This document shows, piece by piece, positions 62,392 to 64,000 of a stretch of DNA of 64,000 nucleotides. The position numbers and the translations under genes are program-made. Each line of letters opens with the position of its first letter. The first letter of the stretch is position 1. Source of the DNA: an uncultured Microbulbifer sp. (lineage in GTDB: Bacteria; Pseudomonadota; Gammaproteobacteria; Pseudomonadales; Cellvibrionaceae); contig NZ_CANLDD010000001.1 of NCBI RefSeq assembly GCF_947489355.1, forward strand, positions 186,001 through 250,000, written 5' to 3'. The notes beneath the pieces were generated by a model, which searched no databases, had not been told where the DNA came from, and worked only from the letters and a program-made list of their open reading frames with translations.

Positions 62392-64000
62392 TCAACTACC
62401 GACAGCTGAGGTTCCCGCATATTCGCGAATGGTTTCGAGCAGTACGTCTTCCTGGTAGGGCTTGCCCAAATAGTGGTTCACACCCAGTGACATGGCGTGG
62501 TCGCGATGCTTGCTACCGGTACGGGATGTGACCATCACAATGGGGATATCCCGCAGGCGGCTGCTGGAGCGAATGTGCCGCGCCACCTCGAAACCGTCCA
62601 TACGCGGCATTTCGATATCCAGCAGGATGAGATCCGGGATCTTGTCCTGCAACTGGATCACTGCATCCTGGCCATCCTTGGCGGTACTGACAAGGTAGCC
62701 TTCGCGCTCGAGGAAACGGGTCGTCACCTTGCGCACGGTGACTGAATCATCCACCACCATCACCGTTTGCTGGTGCTCTTCCAGCTCTCGCTTCGGTGCC
62801 GTTTGCAACTGTAGTTGTGGCATTGTCGGGCGCGCCAGCTGGGTCGCCTGGCGGCGCAGCAGGGCGTGGGCGTCGAGGATCACTACCACAGCGCCATCGC
62901 CGGTTACTGTCGCCCCGGATACCCCCTGCACACCGGCAAACTGCGGCCCCATACTCTTCACCACGATCTCGCGGCTGCCGCGGATAGCATCCACCTGCAG
63001 CGCCATGGCATGGCCCTCGGAGCGCACCAGCAGAACCGGCAGTTGCATATCATCGACACTGAGTTTTGGCTGGGCACCCGACTTGAGCAGAGTGCCGAAG
63101 TAGCAGACCTCATAGCGTTCACCGGCGTACTCAAAACGGGCATCGCCGGTACGATAGTAATGCTCCAGTTCGAAGGGGCTGAGGCGTACGATGCCCTCAA
63201 TGGTATTTAGAGGCAGGGCAAACAGATCCTCGCCGATTTTAACCATCAGGGCGCGATTGACCGACACGGTAAACGGCAGACGCACGACAAACTCGGTACC
63301 AGCTCCCGCCTGGGAATTGATATGCACGCCGCCACCAATCTGCTTCAGCTCTGCGGAGACCACATCCATACCCACCCCGCGACCGGAAATCTGGGTCACT
63401 TTTTCCGCCGTGGTAAAGCCCGCCTGCAGAATAAACTGCAATATCTCGTTATTGGACAACTCTGCGTCCGGGCGCATCAGGCCATTTTCCACGGCTTTTT
63501 CCCGCACCTTTATCAGGTTGACGCCGGCGCCATCGTCGCGGATGGTCAGCACCACCTCACTGCCCTCGCGCGCCATAGCGACATGGATACGACCGCGCTC
63601 GGGCTTGCCCGCAGCGAGGCGTGCTTTTGGCATTTCGATGCCGTGGTCCACCGCGTTGCGCAGCATATGTTCCAACGGCGCCACCATGCGCTCAAGCATG
63701 GATCTGTCCAGCTCCCCCTCGACGTTGGAGAACACCAGATCCACCTGCTTGCCCAGCTCTGCACTCACCTGTCGCACGATCCTGCGAAGACGGGGCACCA
63801 GGCGGGAGAAGGGCACCATGCGGCTGCGCATCAGCCCCTCCTGCAACTCCGTATGTACCCGCGACTGTTGCAACAGCAGGGTCTCGGTATCCCGCGCTTT
63901 GTTATCGAGGGTGGAGCGAAGCTCCATCAGGTCGGAAGTGGATTCCAGCAGGGAGCGGGACAACTGCTGGATAGACGAGTAGCGGTCCATTTCCAGCGGG
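62392..64000 (-). CDS. chpA: chemosensory histidine kinase ChpA (C-terminal part, runs off window)
   Basis: The last ~536 residues of a very large hybrid CheA. In order: dimerisation region with LEMDRYSSIQQLSRSLLEST; HATPase domain with N box MLRNAVDHGIEMPKAR, G1 IRDDGAGVN and G2 SGRGVGMDVV; CheW-like domain (PFTVSVNRALMVKIGEDLFALPL); and a C-terminal receiver (MVVDDSVTVRKV, phospho-Asp in LLLDIEMPRMDGFEV, MVTSRTGSKH, LGKPYQ). ChpA controls PilG/PilH, twitching and cAMP in Pseudomonas. The ATG at 63990 is internal: the frame is open to base 64000 and family members continue for over 1500 residues upstream with multiple Hpt domains. Confidence 0.95.
   Translation of the reverse strand, partial: PLEMDRYSSIQQLSRSLLESTSDLMELRSTLDNKARDTETLLLQQSRVHTELQEGLMRSRMVPFSRLVPRLRRIVRQVSAELGKQVDLVFSNVEGELDRSMLERMVAPLEHMLRNAVDHGIEMPKARLAAGKPERGRIHVAMAREGSEVVLTIRDDGAGVNLIKVREKAVENGLMRPDAELSNNEILQFILQAGFTTAEKVTQISGRGVGMDVVSAELKQIGGGVHINSQAGAGTEFVVRLPFTVSVNRALMVKIGEDLFALPLNTIEGIVRLSPFELEHYYRTGDARFEYAGERYEVCYFGTLLKSGAQPKLSVDDMQLPVLLVRSEGHAMALQVDAIRGSREIVVKSMGPQFAGVQGVSGATVTGDGAVVVILDAHALLRRQATQLARPTMPQLQLQTAPKRELEEHQQTVMVVDDSVTVRKVTTRFLEREGYLVSTAKDGQDAVIQLQDKIPDLILLDIEMPRMDGFEVARHIRSSSRLRDIPIVMVTSRTGSKHRDHAMSLGVNHYLGKPYQEDVLLETIREYAGTSAVGS

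Overview
The window is chromosomal DNA from a gammaproteobacterium. Gene content and order (tsaE-amiB-mutL-miaA-hfq-hflX-hflK-hflC-hisZ-purA; mrcA divergent from pilMNOPQ-aroK-aroB followed by gltB-gltD-hemE; a Pil-Chp chemosensory locus) match Pseudomonas-type and marine Cellvibrionales genomes. A Microbulbifer-like organism is my best guess; this is inference from synteny and protein style, not a database result. Coding is dense, most operons are translationally coupled, and GTG/TTG starts are frequent. I saw no rRNA, tRNA or CRISPR.

Bases 1-22919 hold a type VI secretion (T6SS) locus. A leftward set runs from a TssB/TssC-like fusion (15349-16782) through tagH, tssJ, tssK, tssL, tssM and tagF. 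After a 526-bp AT-rich gap it continues with tssA, tssB, tssC1, tssC2, tssE and tssF, which leaves the window. The order tssA-B-C-C'-E-F, with tagF/tssM/tssL/tssK and FHA/PP2C genes, resembles the Agrobacterium imp cluster. Divergent from it is a rightward set: pppA (PP2C phosphatase), an RHS-repeat protein without a toxin tip, and an AstE/AspA-like deacylase. Between the two sets lies a Y1 (RAYT-like) transposase gene whose catalytic HUH histidines are replaced. Hcp, VgrG, ClpV, TssG and PpkA are not in the window. Three sheath-family genes occur in this one locus, and the fused one is the most novel element seen.

Bases 22927-38292 run leftward: a MltB-type lytic transglycosylase, a hemolysin III-type membrane protein, purA, hisZ, then hflC/hflK/hflX/hfq/miaA/mutL/amiB/tsaE/nnr. 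The last nine form a compact housekeeping block whose end is marked by a good intrinsic terminator before hisZ. Bases 38428-42905 are mostly rightward: queG, (orn leftward), rsgA, a two-domain rhodanese and psd. Bases 42957-51611 run leftward: a degenerate HD-GYP protein, hemE, gltD and gltB.

Bases 51962-58649 are the leftward pilMNOPQ-aroK-aroB operon (type IV pilus alignment/secretin complex plus two shikimate genes). mrcA (PBP1a) is transcribed rightward from a shared divergent promoter region. A decayed VOC/glyoxalase gene fills the mrcA-chpC gap. The window ends inside chpA, the chemosensory kinase controlling type IV pili.

Most interesting points: the TssB-TssC fusion paralog; the HUH-less transposase inside the T6SS locus; the tipless RHS protein; the HD-GYP protein with altered metal ligands; and three near-perfect palindromes in promoter regions of tssA, gltB and pilM/mrcA.
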